A stretch of DNA of 64,000 bases from JADGGM01 sp027307005 (GCA_035455745.1 DATIEP010000059.1:1-64000); one strand, 5' to 3'; positions 20,071 to 29,013 are shown, counted from the stretch's first letter. A program made the numbers and translations. The notes: a model not told the origin generated them from the sequence alone.

Positions 20071-20087
20071 AGGGGCAAATCGCCCCT
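20071..20087 (+). repeat. Short stem-loop upstream of the DNA-damage operon
   Basis: AGGGGC-N5-GCCCCT forms a 6-bp stem, extended by CTCC (20065-20068) pairing with GGAG (20088-20091) across a two-base bulge. It lies just before the predicted promoter, so it is either part of the regulator-binding region or belongs to the divergent transcript's leader. Confidence 0.35.
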
Positions 20088-20097
20088 GGAGTGTCTC

Positions 20098-20126
20098 TTG
20101 TCTCTTCGGTATCTATTCGGTATCAT
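20098..20126 (+). promoter_or_regulatory. Promoter with an 11-bp-period direct repeat (LexA-like) for the ImuA/ImuB/DnaE2 operon
   Basis: TTGTCT (20098-20103), a 17-bp spacer and TATCAT (20121-20126) form a good sigma-70 promoter about 28 bp before the ATG at 20154. TTCGGTATC occurs twice, at 20105-20113 and 20116-20124, exactly 11 bp apart and inside the promoter. Direct repeats with this period (GTTC-N7-GTTC) are the LexA box of alphaproteobacteria, and the imuA-imuB-dnaE2 cassette is a known LexA target there. That this is a LexA site here is inference. Confidence 0.55.
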
Positions 20127-20153
20127 CGTTTCCCCGCAACCCCCAGCAGTCTT

Positions 20154-21263
20154 ATGCAGCAGCCCGCTCTTTTTTCAGCCGCCGTCGAGCGCTCTCTCCG
20201 CCAATTGCCGGTCATCGGCGAACAGCGCGACATCACGTACTACGGCAGCCATGCCCGGAGCATCATCAACGGGCCCGAGATCACGGGGATGGGGTTCTGG
20301 TCGATCAACCCCTACATCGGCTGCGCGTTCGGGTGCGCGTACTGTTATGCCCGCTACGCGCACCGTTACGTGATGGAGCGCGCCACTGCCGCCGACCGGC
20401 TGACCGGCGCCGCCGAGCAGGATGTCGGGGGAGGGCGCATTCCGCCTTGGTTGGCGTTCGAGCGTCACATCTTCGTCAAGCGCAACGGGCCCGAGCTGCT
20501 GGCGCGCACGCTTCGCCATGGGAGCGATCGTTTCCGCGCGCTCGCCGAAGGCGACTGGATCGCCATCGGAACGGCGACGGATCCGTATCAGCCGGCCGAG
20601 CGCCGATTCGCGATCACGCGCGGCATTCTCGAGGTGCTGGCCGAGCATCCCGGGCTGCACGTGTCGATCACCACCAAGAGTCCGTTAGTCACGCGCGACG
20701 TGGACGTGCTGGCGCGCATCGCCCGGCATTCGGCGATCAGCGTGCACGTGTCGTTGATCACGGTGAACCGGTCGCTGGCGCGCCGGCTCGAGCCGCGTGC
20801 GCCGACGCCGGATGCGCGGCTGCGGGCGATCGCGCGGCTGCACGACGCCGGCGTGGCGGTGAGCGTGAACTGCATGCCGGTGCTGCCGGGCATCACCGAT
20901 CATCCGCGCGATCTCGAGGCGCTGGTGAGGTGTGTGGCCGACGCGGGGGCGTCGCACATCTCGACGGGGGCGCTGCGGTTGCAGCACGAGGCGCGCAAGC
21001 GGTATCTCCCGTTCATCGCCCAGGAGTTTCCGGAGCTCGCGCCGCGCTACGCGCGCGCGTATGCGCACGCGTATCTCCCGGGCGACCTCTACCGCGAGCG
21101 GCTGGCGGCGCTCATGGCCCGGCTCTGCCGCGCGCACGGTCTGCGCCGCAAACCCTACGAGGGCGACGATGCCGAGGCCGAGGCCGCCGATTCGCCTAAC
21201 GACACGTCGGGCGAGACCGACGCGGCGTCCGAGGCCGGTCTGCAGCTCTCGCTGGCATTGTGA
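20154..21263 (+). CDS. Radical SAM protein, spore-photoproduct-lyase-like (Rv2578c type)
   Basis: 369 residues from the ATG at 20154; an upstream reading from 20091 would start before the promoter. The [4Fe-4S] cluster motif is CAFGCAYCYA (Cys57, 61, 64). IGTATDPYQPAE and VSITTKSPLVTRD are further radical-SAM landmarks, and the tail after residue 330 is acidic and low-complexity. Proteins of this kind are annotated as SplB-like or Rv2578c family; the substrate is unknown, but DNA lesion repair or base chemistry is plausible given its position as the first gene of a mutagenic repair operon. The next gene starts 7 bp downstream. Confidence 0.85.
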   Translation: MQQPALFSAAVERSLRQLPVIGEQRDITYYGSHARSIINGPEITGMGFWSINPYIGCAFGCAYCYARYAHRYVMERATAADRLTGAAEQDVGGGRIPPWLAFERHIFVKRNGPELLARTLRHGSDRFRALAEGDWIAIGTATDPYQPAERRFAITRGILEVLAEHPGLHVSITTKSPLVTRDVDVLARIARHSAISVHVSLITVNRSLARRLEPRAPTPDARLRAIARLHDAGVAVSVNCMPVLPGITDHPRDLEALVRCVADAGASHISTGALRLQHEARKRYLPFIAQEFPELAPRYARAYAHAYLPGDLYRERLAALMARLCRAHGLRRKPYEGDDAEAEAADSPNDTSGETDAASEAGLQLSLAL

Positions 21264-21270
21264 GCCGGCC

Positions 21271-22125
21271 ATGACGGCAGCCGCATCCGCGCTCGTGCCG
21301 GCCGTCGCGCCGTCGCTCGCGACGATCGAGCGCCGCCGCGCGGTGGCCGAGCTGCGCAAGCTCTTGCCGAACGATGCGTCGCCCGCCGCGGCGACGGGGC
21401 TCTCCACCGGGATCGCCGCGCTCGACGCCGCGCTGGCCAAACACGGCGTGCCCCGCGGCCGCCTCACCGAGCTCCTCGGCCGGTACGGCAGCGGGAAGAC
21501 AACGCTCCTCCGCGAGCTGGCCCACGCCACCGTGCGCCGCGGGTTAGGCGTGGCCTACGTGGACGCCGCGCGCGCCCTCGCCCCGCGCGACTGGGCAACG
21601 CTCGGCGCGGACGATGGGTTCTGGGTGGTGCGGCCGCGCGATCCGGCGCGCGGGGCATGGTGCGCCGACATCCTGCTGCGCGGCGGGGCGTTCGCGCTCG
21701 TGGTGCTCGACGGCGCGCCGCCGCTCTCGCCGCCGGTGGCCACGCGGCTCCTCCGGTTGGCGCACGACACGAATACCGCGCTGGTGGTGACCGGTGTGGG
21801 CGATGCCGCGCCGGGCTCGCGGCTCGCCGGCGCGCTCCGGCTTCGCCTCGCGCGCACGCGACAACGACGGCGACACGCGATTGCCATCACGATCGAGAAA
21901 GGAGGACGTCGAACAACCGTGGAGGTCGAGTATGTCGTCAGTGTGGCGCGTCGCGTGTGTACGCATCCCGAGGTTCCCGATCGCCGCGGCGTGGAGCGCC
22001 CGCGCAGCGGACGCCGAATGCCTAACGCCGTCGAGCCGGCGGCGCGCCCCGTCCTCGCCCGCTCCCGGCGCGCCGCCGAGCCGCCCGAGTTCGCCGAGCA
22101 GCTCGTGGGCGCCGGTGTGGGATGA
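21271..22125 (+). CDS. ImuA-like RecA-fold ATPase
   Basis: 284 residues. ImuA is the RecA-related accessory protein of the ImuA-ImuB-DnaE2 translesion mutasome. Residues 43-65 (GLSTGIAALDAALAKHGVPRG) and the Walker A GRYGSGKTT (70-78) are in the family order. A hydrophobic strand with Asp (FALVVLDGAPPL) is the probable Walker B. The last 64 codons overlap the start of imuB in another frame; this tail is Arg/Pro-rich and probably unconserved. The ATG at 21271 follows the radical-SAM stop by 7 bp. Confidence 0.75.
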   Translation: MTAAASALVPAVAPSLATIERRRAVAELRKLLPNDASPAAATGLSTGIAALDAALAKHGVPRGRLTELLGRYGSGKTTLLRELAHATVRRGLGVAYVDAARALAPRDWATLGADDGFWVVRPRDPARGAWCADILLRGGAFALVVLDGAPPLSPPVATRLLRLAHDTNTALVVTGVGDAAPGSRLAGALRLRLARTRQRRRHAIAITIEKGGRRTTVEVEYVVSVARRVCTHPEVPDRRGVERPRSGRRMPNAVEPAARPVLARSRRAAEPPEFAEQLVGAGVG

Positions 22126-23566
22126 GCAGCCCATCGCCCTAGTGGATGGACCGCGCCTGCGGGCCGTGTCGTCGGCGGCGTCTCGCGCGCGCGTGCGGCC
22201 CGGCATGACGGTGCCCGAAGCGCGGGCGGTGTGCGCGGGGCTGACGGTCCTCCAGTGGTATGATGATACGATCACTGGCGAGACCACCGCCGTCACCGCG
22301 GCGCTCCTCGCTGCCAGCCCCCAGGTGACGCCGGTTGCCGGCGAGCCGGGCCTGTGGTGGGTGGGCGCGACGGGCTTCGATGCGTTAGGCGGCGAGCGCG
22401 CGCTCGCCCGCGCGCTCGCGAGTCTCGCCGGGCGCTGGCACCCCAAGGCGCGCGTGGCCATCGCCGGCTCGTGCGTCGCCGCGCGCGCCGCCACCTGGGC
22501 CGTGGGCGCCACGACCGGCCCCGTGCGCATTCCGTTAGGCGGCGACGCCCGCTACCTGGCCCGCGCCCCGCTCGCCCTCATCCCCATGGATGACGAGATG
22601 CGCGAGACCCTCGCCGCGCTGGGCATGCGCGACGCCGGCGCGCTCGCCGCCCTCGAACCGGACGACGTCGAACGCCGCTGGGGCGACGTCGGACTCGCCG
22701 CCTGGCGCCTCGCGCGCGGCGAAGACGATCGCCGCCCCGTCCTCCCCCGCCCAGCCGCGCCGCGCACCGTGGATGCCGAGCTTGCCGCGTCCACGCCGAC
22801 CATGGAACCTGTGTTGTTCCTCGTCCGCGCGGCGTTGGACTCGCTCGCGTCGGCGCTCGTGGCCGATGGACGCGCCGCCGCCGTCGTCGCGATCACGCTC
22901 ACGCTCGACGACGCGCGGAGTGCCATGCCCCAGGCCGGCGCGCGGGCCCACACGGTGACGCGCGAAACCCGCATCCCGCGCCCAACGGCCCGCGCCGCCC
23001 ACCTGTTCGACCACTGCCGCGCGCTGCTCGAACGATGGCCGCTCACCGCGCCCGCCTGCGGCGTCCGCGTGTCGATCACCGCCACGGCGCCGCTCACCGG
23101 CGAGCAGGGCGACCTGCTCGCCAGCGAATGGCGCGACCCGTCCGCCATCGACGCCGCGCTCGCGCGGCTGCGCGCTGAGTTAGGCACAGACGGCGTGGTC
23201 CAACCCGTCGCGCGCGACGCGCACGCGCCGGAACGCGCCGGCGCCTGGGTCTCGGGCGGCCCCGACCACGCTGACGGCGCCGGCGCGCCCGATGCCCCGA
23301 ACGCCGATGGCGACCGCAGCGCCCTGCGCCTGCTCGAGACGCCGGAGCCGGCCCAAGTCGCCTGCGACGGCGACGCGCCGCGCGCCGTGCGCTGGCGCGG
23401 ACGCCGCATCGCGCTCGCGCACGTGACCGGCCCCGAGCGCTTGTCGGGCGACTGGTGGCGCGACGACCGGTACCGCCGCACGTACTGGCAGGGCGAAGGC
23501 GACGGCATGGAGCTCGTGTTGTTCCGCGAACGCGACGCATGGTTCGTGCAGGGCTGGTATGACTGA
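21932..23566 (+). CDS. imuB: ImuB, inactive Y-family polymerase of the mutasome
   Basis: 544 residues from the ATG at 21932, which has GGAGG at 21921-21925. The opening WRVACVRIPRFPIAAAW is the ImuB signature, where catalytic Asp residues of active Y-family polymerases are replaced. EQPIALVDGPRLRAVS, VRPGMTVPEARAVCAGL and the helix-hairpin-helix-like LAALGMRDAGALAAL follow. The C-terminus has the beta-clamp/DnaE2-interaction region ending in ERDAWFVQGWYD. A Pro/Ser/Arg-rich insert of about 40 residues (25-65) coincides with the 194-bp overlap with imuA. It is the hub protein that brings DnaE2 to the sliding clamp. Confidence 0.9.
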   Translation: MSSVWRVACVRIPRFPIAAAWSARAADAECLTPSSRRRAPSSPAPGAPPSRPSSPSSSWAPVWDEQPIALVDGPRLRAVSSAASRARVRPGMTVPEARAVCAGLTVLQWYDDTITGETTAVTAALLAASPQVTPVAGEPGLWWVGATGFDALGGERALARALASLAGRWHPKARVAIAGSCVAARAATWAVGATTGPVRIPLGGDARYLARAPLALIPMDDEMRETLAALGMRDAGALAALEPDDVERRWGDVGLAAWRLARGEDDRRPVLPRPAAPRTVDAELAASTPTMEPVLFLVRAALDSLASALVADGRAAAVVAITLTLDDARSAMPQAGARAHTVTRETRIPRPTARAAHLFDHCRALLERWPLTAPACGVRVSITATAPLTGEQGDLLASEWRDPSAIDAALARLRAELGTDGVVQPVARDAHAPERAGAWVSGGPDHADGAGAPDAPNADGDRSALRLLETPEPAQVACDGDAPRAVRWRGRRIALAHVTGPERLSGDWWRDDRYRRTYWQGEGDGMELVLFRERDAWFVQGWYD

Positions 23567-26500
23567 GCAGCACGCCGCGCCCAGGCCCAACGCTGAATAC
23601 GTCGAGCTCCATTGCCACTCCGCGTATTCCCTGCTCGACGGCGCCTCGCACCCCGATGCGCTCGTGGCCCGCGCACACCGCCTGGGCTTCTCCGCGCTGG
23701 CCCTCACCGACCACGACGAGTTAGGCGGGGCCGTCGCCTTCGCCCAGGCCGCCGACAATGCCGGCATCGGCGGCATCATCGGCGCCGAAATCACCGTGAG
23801 GCACGAGGCGCCGCCCGACGCCGATGACTCCCACCTCGTGCTCCTCGCCGCGACGCGCGAGGGGTACGCCAACCTGTCCACGATCATCACCCGCGCGCGC
23901 ATGGAAAGCGGCCGCGGCCAGCCCGGCGTGTCGCTCGACGTCGTGGCCCGACACGCCGCCGGTCTCTTCGCGCTCACGGGATGCCCGCGTGGATGGGTGC
24001 CGCGCCGCATCGCACGCGGCGACCCCGACGGAGCGTGCGAGGCCGCGGCCGTGCTGCTCGACATCTTCGCCGGCCAGGTCGCCATCGAATGCTGGGACCA
24101 CGGTCTCGACGACGAACGGCGCCTCGTCCCGCAGCTCATGGCGATCGCGCGCGCCCTCGACATCCCATGGGTAGTGACCAACGACGTGCACTACGCCGAG
24201 CCCCGCGGGCGGATCGTGCACGACGTGCTCGTCTCGCTCCGCCACCAGCGCACGCTCGACACGATGGGCACGCGCCTCCGGCCTAACGGCGAATGGTACT
24301 TGAAGAGCGCGCGGCAGATGGCGCGCCGCTGGCAGCAGCACCCCGAGGGGCTGCGCGCCACGCGCGACATCGCCGAGCGCTGTGCGTTCCGGATGGACGA
24401 GCTCGAGCCCACCCTGCCGAAATTTCCGCTCCCCCCGGGCGTCACCGCCGATGAGTACCTGGCCCGGTTAGTCGACGCCGGGGCGGCGGAACGCATCCCC
24501 GGATTCCGGGACGCGGCGGCCTATCGGGCCCAGATCGCCCACGAGCTCGACATCATCCGCAAGCTCGGCATGGCCGGCTACTTTCTGATCGTCTGGGACA
24601 TCGTGCGCTTCTCGCGGCGCGAAGGCATCCTCTGCCAGGGCCGCGGCTCCGCCGCCAACTCGGTCGTCTGCTTCTGCCTCGGCATTACCGCCGTCGATCC
24701 GGTCAAGTTAGGCCTGCTCTTCGAGCGCTTCCTGAGCGAAGACCGCGAAGGCGCCCCCGACATCGACATCGACTTCGCCCACCGCGACCGCGAGCGCGTG
24801 CTGCAGTACGTGTACGACCGCTACGGCCGCGAACACGCCGCCATGGTGTGCGAGCAGATCACCTACCGCACGAAGTCCGCGATCCGCGATGCCGCGCGCG
24901 TGTTGGGCTTTTCCGTCGAGCAGGCCGATGCGCTGTCCCTCCACAGCGACCGGTTCCAGGACGAGGACCACTCCACGCCTGACGCGCCCGCGCGTTCCCC
25001 GTTCCCCATGCCCGACACCGACGCCGCCGCTGCGTCCCTCGATGCCGCCGACCGGCGCGTCCGCGCGCTCCCCGCGATCGTCCGCGGCCTGCGCCGCATT
25101 CCGCGCCACCGCTCCATCCACGTCGGCGGCTTCGTCCTAACGGAAGAGCCGCTCTCGCACGTCGTGCCCATCGAGCCCGCCGCCATGGATGCCCGCACCG
25201 TCATCCAATGGGAAAAGGACGACGTCGAAATCATGGGCCTCGTCAAGATCGATCTCCTGGGACTGGGCATGCTCACGCTCATCCAGGACTGCCTGCGCTA
25301 CATCCGCGACACGCGCGGCCACACCGTCGACCTCGCCCGACTCGACTACACCGACCAGGCCGTGTACGACGACCTCTGCCGCGCCGACACGATCGGCGTC
25401 TTCCAGGTCGAAAGCCGCGCGCAGATGAACACGCTGCCACGGCTCAAGCCGCGATGCTTCTATGACCTCGTCGTCGAAGTCGCGATCATCAGGCCGGGGC
25501 CCATCCAGGGCGAGATGGTGCACCCGTACCTCCGGCGCCGCGCCAACGAGGAAGCCGTCACCTACCCGCACCCGTCGGTCGCGCCGATCCTCGAGCGCAC
25601 GTTAGGCGTCCCGCTGTTTCAGGAGCAGGGCATGCAGGTGGCGATCGCCGCCGCCGGCTTCACGCCCGGCGAAGCCGATGCCTTACGACGCGCGATGGGA
25701 CACAAACGGAGCCACGAGCGCATGGCCGCGATCTGCGAGCGGCTCATCGAGGGCATGAAGCGCAACGGGATTCCCGAAGAAACCGCCCGCCGGATTTACA
25801 AGCAGATCAACGCCTTCGCCGACTACGGCTTCCCCGAATCGCACGCCGCGAGCTTCGCGTTGCTCGTGTACGCCAGCGCGTACCTCAAGCACTACTACGC
25901 GCCCGAGTTCACGGCGGCGATCCTCAATGCCCAACCGATGGGCTTCTACTCGCCCGGCACGATCATCGAAGATGCGCGCCGCCACGGCGTGCCCATTCGC
26001 CCCGTCGATGCCGCGCGCTCGGCCTTCGATTGCACGCTGGAGCGCGACCCGGCGACGCCCACGGCGTCCCCCGCCGTGCGGCTCGGCTTCCGACTCATCA
26101 AGGGATTGGGATCCCGGTCGCGGGACCTGCTGGACGCCGCGCTGCGCAACGGCGGCCCGTTCCAGTCCATCGCCGACTTCGTTAGGCGATCGGGGCTGGA
26201 CCGCCGCGCGCTCCGCGCGGTGGCCGAGTCGGGTGCGTTGGACGGCTTCGTGCCCGACGAACCGGACGCCCGCCGGCGACGCGCCGCGATCTGGCGGATG
26301 CTCGAGACGCTCCGCGGCGAAGCCGGCGCGCTGGCGCCCAACCGCCCCAAGCTCGACGTGCCGGCGAGCGTGCCGGCCATGTCGACGCTCGAGCTCACCG
26401 CCGCCGACTACCGCCTCACCGGCGTGTCGTTCCACGGCCACCCGCTCAAGCACCTGCGGCCGATCCTCACGCCTAACGGAGTGCGCACGGCGCGCGAGGT

Positions 26501-26804
26501 CCTCGCGCTCCCCGATGGCGCACGCAACGTGGCGATGGCGGGCCTCGTGATCTGCCGGCAGCGCCCGGGCACCGCCAAGGGGTTCGTCTTCCTCACGCTC
26601 GAGGACGAGACCGGTCTGCTGAACGTGGTGGTGACGCCGAAGCAGTTCGAACGGCAGGCGCTGCTCATCACGACGGCGCCGCTCCTGCTCGTGCGCGGCG
26701 CGCTGCAGGTGGAGCAGCGCGTGGTCAATCTGCGCGGCGAGGTGTTTCGCGCCCTGCGCTTCGACGTCGGCGCCGAGGGCATGCGCCCGCACGACTTCCG
26801 TTAG
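23559..26804 (+). CDS. dnaE2: Error-prone DNA polymerase III alpha subunit DnaE2
   Basis: A 1081-residue C-family polymerase for DNA-damage-induced mutagenesis. The N-terminal PHP domain has HCHSAYSLLDGAS and LTDHDELGG. The catalytic aspartates are in PDIDIDF (Asp401, 403 and 405). The palm and fingers include LCQGRGSAANSVVCF, GFVLTEEPLSHVVP, RPGPIQGEMVHPYLRRR and YGFPESHAASFALLVY. The C-terminal OB fold (GLVICRQRPGTAKGFVFLTLEDETG) and the length are normal for DnaE2. It overlaps imuB by 8 bp. The stop TAG is part of a GTTAGGC word. Confidence 0.97.
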   Translation: MTEQHAAPRPNAEYVELHCHSAYSLLDGASHPDALVARAHRLGFSALALTDHDELGGAVAFAQAADNAGIGGIIGAEITVRHEAPPDADDSHLVLLAATREGYANLSTIITRARMESGRGQPGVSLDVVARHAAGLFALTGCPRGWVPRRIARGDPDGACEAAAVLLDIFAGQVAIECWDHGLDDERRLVPQLMAIARALDIPWVVTNDVHYAEPRGRIVHDVLVSLRHQRTLDTMGTRLRPNGEWYLKSARQMARRWQQHPEGLRATRDIAERCAFRMDELEPTLPKFPLPPGVTADEYLARLVDAGAAERIPGFRDAAAYRAQIAHELDIIRKLGMAGYFLIVWDIVRFSRREGILCQGRGSAANSVVCFCLGITAVDPVKLGLLFERFLSEDREGAPDIDIDFAHRDRERVLQYVYDRYGREHAAMVCEQITYRTKSAIRDAARVLGFSVEQADALSLHSDRFQDEDHSTPDAPARSPFPMPDTDAAAASLDAADRRVRALPAIVRGLRRIPRHRSIHVGGFVLTEEPLSHVVPIEPAAMDARTVIQWEKDDVEIMGLVKIDLLGLGMLTLIQDCLRYIRDTRGHTVDLARLDYTDQAVYDDLCRADTIGVFQVESRAQMNTLPRLKPRCFYDLVVEVAIIRPGPIQGEMVHPYLRRRANEEAVTYPHPSVAPILERTLGVPLFQEQGMQVAIAAAGFTPGEADALRRAMGHKRSHERMAAICERLIEGMKRNGIPEETARRIYKQINAFADYGFPESHAASFALLVYASAYLKHYYAPEFTAAILNAQPMGFYSPGTIIEDARRHGVPIRPVDAARSAFDCTLERDPATPTASPAVRLGFRLIKGLGSRSRDLLDAALRNGGPFQSIADFVRRSGLDRRALRAVAESGALDGFVPDEPDARRRRAAIWRMLETLRGEAGALAPNRPKLDVPASVPAMSTLELTAADYRLTGVSFHGHPLKHLRPILTPNGVRTAREVLALPDGARNVAMAGLVICRQRPGTAKGFVFLTLEDETGLLNVVVTPKQFERQALLITTAPLLLVRGALQVEQRVVNLRGEVFRALRFDVGAEGMRPHDFR

Positions 26805-26809
26805 GCACA

Positions 26810-26831
26810 CGGCCGGCAGCCGCGCCGGCCG
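26810..26831. terminator. Hairpin terminator between convergent genes
   Basis: CGGCCGGC (26810-26817) and GCCGGCCG (26824-26831) form a perfect 8-bp stem with a 6-base loop, directly after the dnaE2 stop and just before the end of the facing gene. No T-tract is seen. Confidence 0.6.
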
Positions 26832-26837
26832 GAACGC

Positions 26838-27380
26838 TCAGTACCGCCGGCGCCGATGGCTCGTCCGCTGCCGCACCAGAAACAACCCCAGGAGCAGCGA
26901 GCCTAACCCGATCAACGCGTACGCCGGCATCATCGTCGCCGTCTTGGGCGGCACCAGACCTTCCTGCATTGCCTCATCCGCCGTCAGCCGCGGCGGGCGC
27001 CCGGCCGCGTAGCGCCGCATGTGCGGCGACGCCGGCCCCGAACCCGCCGGACGCGCCTCCGGGCCGCCCGCCGCCGGAGCGGTCGAGTCGCTGTTCGCGA
27101 CTTCGCCGGTCGCCGTCGCCACAACCGGCGCAACACCCACAGGATCCGCCGTGAACGGATCGACGCGCGGCTGGAGCGAGGCCTCGTGCGTGTGCTTGAT
27201 ATGGAGCACTGCCGCCACCAACCCCGCGAACAGACCGCCGCCGAACGCGCCGGCCACGGAACCATTCTCGTTCGACGCGGGGAACTTGCACTCGCAGACC
27301 TGTGCGCGCGCCGTGACCGCGAGCGTACTGCTCACGATGAGCGCCAGCGAAGCCGCCGCAACGGTTTTTCGAAGCTGCAT
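26838..27380 (-). CDS. Exported protein of unknown function with a sorting-signal-like C-terminus
   Basis: 180 residues. The signal peptide (VAAASLALIVSSTLAVTARA) is followed by a CECKFPAS Cys pair, a Gly/Ala helix (GAFGGGLFAGLVAAVLHI), a long Pro/Ala/Thr-rich linker and a C-terminal tripartite end: VPPKTAT, a hydrophobic helix (MMPAYALIGLGSLLLGLFLV) and the basic tail RQRTSHRRRRY. That layout is the one used by LPXTG-like or exosortase-type anchoring signals; the consensus is not exact. Function unknown. It converges on dnaE2. Confidence 0.6.
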   Translation of the reverse strand: MQLRKTVAAASLALIVSSTLAVTARAQVCECKFPASNENGSVAGAFGGGLFAGLVAAVLHIKHTHEASLQPRVDPFTADPVGVAPVVATATGEVANSDSTAPAAGGPEARPAGSGPASPHMRRYAAGRPPRLTADEAMQEGLVPPKTATMMPAYALIGLGSLLLGLFLVRQRTSHRRRRY

Positions 27381-27726
27381 TGTGAACTCGGAGAAGAACG
27401 GACTGCGGGGAAACCAGCCGGCTGTCCCGCCGCGACGCGTGGCAGGAACTGCTCGTCGCGGAAACCACCCACTTCCAAGGACCCCGACACCGGCATCGGA
27501 AATCGAGCTAACCGCCGGCGCGCCGAACCACTGCTAAGGAAATGCCAAACGAGGAAAAAAACAAGACGCGAGGGCAAAAAAACGTTACAGGGCTCGCGAC
27601 AGGCTGAAACACCCCCTCATCCACTTTCCGCGCCGCCGGATACCTTAGGGAAGTGCACGCGACGCCGAGCTCCGATGCCGGCCTGGTGACCGCACCGGCG
27701 AGCGCCGCCCAAAGCGGGAGGAAGTC
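27381..27726. other. Divergent intergenic region without a gene
   Basis: 346 bp between two divergent exported-protein genes. It holds no convincing open frame. Two A-tracts (AAAAAAAC, near 27555-27562 and 27577-27584) lie about two helical turns apart and could bend the DNA. The 3' end has AGCGGGAGGAAG, the ribosome site of the gene at 27727. No clear -35/-10 pair could be assigned. Confidence 0.5.
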
Positions 27727-28233
27727 ATGAGAGCACTTCGTGTTGCCGGCGCGCTCGCGGCGCTCATCGCAGTTCCCGCCGCAACGCCGCTCGCGCAATC
27801 CAGCCCAACCTACGTCGCGTCGTCGCCCCGCGCCGACTCGTCCGGCGCGACGCCTGCGACGCCGCCGCGCGACTCGTTGGGCAGCGCCGGCGTCCGCGGC
27901 GACCGCGCCGATTCCCTCGCAATGATGCGCGACGCCTACAGCCGCGTGTCGCAGCGCACCGACGATACGACGGCATACGAGAACGTCGTTGGCGCAATAC
28001 GGGTGCAGGCGGTGGGCGACGGCGCCGGGTACATCGTGCTGGACGACGGGACGCGCTGGAAGGTGGCGCTGAGCGACCGCCCGCGCGTCGAACAATGGAA
28101 GGCAGGCGACTACGTGATCGTGCAGTTCGCGCCCATCGCCGAAAGGCCGGACTATCGCTACCGGCTCGTCAACGGCCGCGACGAGTCCGACGTGCTGGTC
28201 GCATTTCGCGGGGTCGACCAACCGGCGGACTAA
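27727..28233 (+). CDS. Secreted protein of unknown function
   Basis: 168 residues. The ATG at 27727 is preceded by GGGAGGAAG, a strong ribosome site. The signal peptide ends near ATPLAQ. A Ser/Pro/Asp-rich linker follows, and then a compact beta-rich domain of about 85 residues (GAIRVQAVGDGAGYIVLDDG, TRWKVALSDRP, VEQWKAGDYVIVQFAP, YRYRLVNGRDESDVLVAF). The alternating strands and the WKxGD turn suggest a small SH3- or OB-like barrel. I do not recognise the family. Confidence 0.7.
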   Translation: MRALRVAGALAALIAVPAATPLAQSSPTYVASSPRADSSGATPATPPRDSLGSAGVRGDRADSLAMMRDAYSRVSQRTDDTTAYENVVGAIRVQAVGDGAGYIVLDDGTRWKVALSDRPRVEQWKAGDYVIVQFAPIAERPDYRYRLVNGRDESDVLVAFRGVDQPAD

Positions 28234-28244
28234 CGGAAGCCGGC

Positions 28245-28270
28245 GGGCGCGCGCCTCACGCGGCGCGCCC
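28245..28270. terminator. Hairpin terminator overlapping a stop codon
   Basis: GGGCGCGC (28245-28252) pairs perfectly with GCGCGCCC (28263-28270) between converging genes. The stem includes the last codons of the minus-strand methyltransferase gene. Confidence 0.5.
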
Positions 28271-29005
28271 GACGCGGAACGACAAGGGCCAGCGCACGTC
28301 CAGCGGTGCGTGCGCCTCGGGCCAGACGGGCGCGATCGCCTGCTCCACATCGAGCACCGGATCGCGCCCTTCTCGCTCCTGCAGCACGCGCGTCGCGGAC
28401 CAGGTGCGCAGATAGCCGATCACCTGGTCGCGCGTCAAGGACGCGACGATCGACATGGCCGGCGCGGCAATCTCGGCGAACGGAAACGACACGTCTCGGT
28501 AGCCGTGGTCGACGAGCATGCGCTCGGGCGCCCACGCATGGCGCAGCGTCTCGAAGTAGTAGTGGTCGATGACCCGGTCGATGGCCGGCGCGATGCGGAT
28601 GAGCGAATAGCACCACGCCGCCACGATGCCGCCCGGCCGGAGCACCCGCTGCACCTCCGCGAAAAATCGCGGAATGTCGAACCAGTGGAGCGCCTGGGCG
28701 ACCGTCACCACGTCCACCGAACCCGACGCCAGCGCGGCCGCCTCGGCCGTCATGCGCAGATAGTGAACGTTAGGCACCCGTTGGGCGTGGGCGAGCTGCG
28801 GCGCGCTGGCGTCGGTGGCCAGGACCCAGTCGACGCGCGAGGCGAGTCCGGTCGCCGCCTGGCCGTTCCCCGTCGCGCAGTCCCACGCCCTCACCGCGCC
28901 CGGCGCGAGACTCGCCAGCCAGGTGAACAGCGCATCCGGGTACCTGGGCCGGAAGCTGGCGTACGCGGCGGCCTGCCGCGAGAACCGATCCGCGAACGCG
29001 CTCAC
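28256..29005 (-). CDS. Class I SAM-dependent methyltransferase
   Basis: 249 residues from the GTG at 29005; longer readings run into the SET gene upstream. SAM motif I is the block AWDCATGNGQAA, the acidic loop is VLATDASAPQL, and QALHWFD and RVLRPGGIVAAW are typical of the UbiE/trans-aconitate methyltransferase group. The opening (FSRQAAAYASFRPRYPDAL) is common to small-molecule methyltransferases of this subfamily. The start lies eight bases after the SET-gene stop, so the two are likely co-transcribed. The substrate is unknown. Confidence 0.85.
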   Translation of the reverse strand: MSAFADRFSRQAAAYASFRPRYPDALFTWLASLAPGAVRAWDCATGNGQAATGLASRVDWVLATDASAPQLAHAQRVPNVHYLRMTAEAAALASGSVDVVTVAQALHWFDIPRFFAEVQRVLRPGGIVAAWCYSLIRIAPAIDRVIDHYYFETLRHAWAPERMLVDHGYRDVSFPFAEIAAPAMSIVASLTRDQVIGYLRTWSATRVLQEREGRDPVLDVEQAIAPVWPEAHAPLDVRWPLSFRVGRAA

Positions 29006-29013
29006 GCCCTGCG

